A DNA stretch of 64,000 nucleotides, from positions 372,001-436,000 of the forward strand of contig CAVZHQ010000002.1 in NCBI GenBank assembly GCA_963775125.1, given 5' to 3'. Below, piece after piece: positions 63,752-64,000 of the stretch. Made by a program: the position numbers and the translations under genes. The number at the start of each line of letters is the position of its first letter. Position 1 is the stretch's first letter. Source of the DNA: JAHECQ01 sp963775125 (GTDB lineage: Bacteria > Actinomycetota > Acidimicrobiia > Acidimicrobiales > SZUA-35). The notes under the pieces are model-generated. The model searched no databases, was not told where the DNA came from, and saw only the letters and a program-made list of their open reading frames with translations.

Positions 63752-64000
63752 ATGGGAGTCGACACGATCGACCCTCACCGGGGTCGGGGTGCAGTGGTGG
63801 AGTTCCTCGCCGGGTTCTGGTCCATCCAGACGGACCAGCGTCGCCACATCTTCACCAACGTGGTGATCACCGATCTCGACGAATCGACCGCGGTGGCCCA
63901 TGCCTACCTCCTTCTGACGGCGGCCTCGAACGGGGTCATGGCTCCGATCACCACAGGCCCCTACCGGCTCGCGATGCGCCGAGAACAGGGCGTGTGGCGC
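63752..64000 (+). CDS. SnoaL-like (NTF2-fold) protein, cut by window edge
   Basis: The frame from ATG 63752 is open to the end of the window: HRGRGAVVEFLAGFWSIQTD, RRHIFTNVVITDLDESTAVA and TTGPYRLAMRREQGVWR. This is the pattern of SnoaL_4/polyketide-cyclase-like NTF2-fold proteins, where the middle His-Ile-Phe-Thr-Asn stretch is characteristic. The usual N-terminal helix (substrate-lid residues) is missing upstream of the ATG, so the gene may be truncated at its start or shifted in frame; the 3' end lies outside the window. Function unknown. Confidence 0.62.
   Translation, partial: MGVDTIDPHRGRGAVVEFLAGFWSIQTDQRRHIFTNVVITDLDESTAVAHAYLLLTAASNGVMAPITTGPYRLAMRREQGVWR

Noticed and set aside
1..64000. 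Mobile elements, prophage, CRISPR or defence island
   Set aside because: No transposase, integrase, phage structural gene, spacer array or terminal repeats were seen; the only toxin-antitoxin pair is a single vapBC.

Overview
The window looks like chromosome of a high-GC, actinomycete-type bacterium. I infer this from strong G/C at third codon positions, frequent GTG starts, overlapping GTGA/ATGA gene junctions, a BTAD/AfsR-type regulator, a luciferase-like monooxygenase and a Ddn-like protein of the kinds that use coenzyme F420, Cys-anchored lipoproteins and many short-chain dehydrogenases. An Acidimicrobiia-like soil or marine actinobacterium would fit, but nothing here fixes the taxon. I see no rRNA, convincing tRNA, CRISPR array, transposase, integrase or phage gene.

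Layout. 1-6.6 kb: crotonase fragment, a decayed cyclase/ATPase regulator gene, VOC protein, amidohydrolase, and an MFS exporter divergent from an HxlR regulator. 6.7-17.7 kb: large secreted beta-propeller protein, CorA-type channel, a divergent CYTH / CYTH-CHAD pair (polyphosphate-linked folds), flavin monooxygenase, broken FAD oxidoreductase, LuxR regulator, small ABM-like protein ending in a 20-bp tandem repeat, membrane-anchored hydrolase. 17.7-23.6 kb: BTAD-NB-ARC-TPR regulator, MMPL/RND transporter, small eRF1-like protein. 23.6-35.4 kb: acyltransferase, SMP-30-like propeller, two lipoproteins, SDR, VOC protein, haloalkane dehalogenase with the full LinB-type catalytic pentad, ABC exporter, two-hotdog protein, SulP transporter, BON-like protein, methyltransferase. 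35.4-44.1 kb: DUF1697, a PEP-utilising-type protein divergent from TetR, an ArsR-SRPBCC-reductase operon, aldo/keto reductase, a decayed second ArsR-SRPBCC pair, metalloprotease, VapBC. 44.3-53 kb: PhyH-type oxygenase, Ddn-like protein, SDR, formylglycine sulfatase, lipoprotein, decayed PKD/FN3 protein, hydrolase.

53.0-62.4 kb is the clearest functional unit: one minus-strand cluster in transcription order urtA-urtB-urtC-urtD-urtE-ureAB(fused)-ureC-ureF-ureG-ureD, i.e. high-affinity urea uptake followed directly by urease and its maturation factors. Most junctions overlap or are a few bases apart. No ureE is present. An ArsR-SRPBCC pair runs divergently from urtA behind a perfect operator-like palindrome, and the window ends in a SnoaL-like gene.

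Main caution: about twenty single-base frameshifts interrupt otherwise well-conserved genes, including urtD. Several fall in short homopolymers and the protein resumes in another frame exactly where the family alignment would continue. Many are probably assembly errors, so I annotate repaired spans as CDS and keep the pseudogene type for genes with visible deletions or very dense damage. All identifications are from reading motifs; no database search was run.
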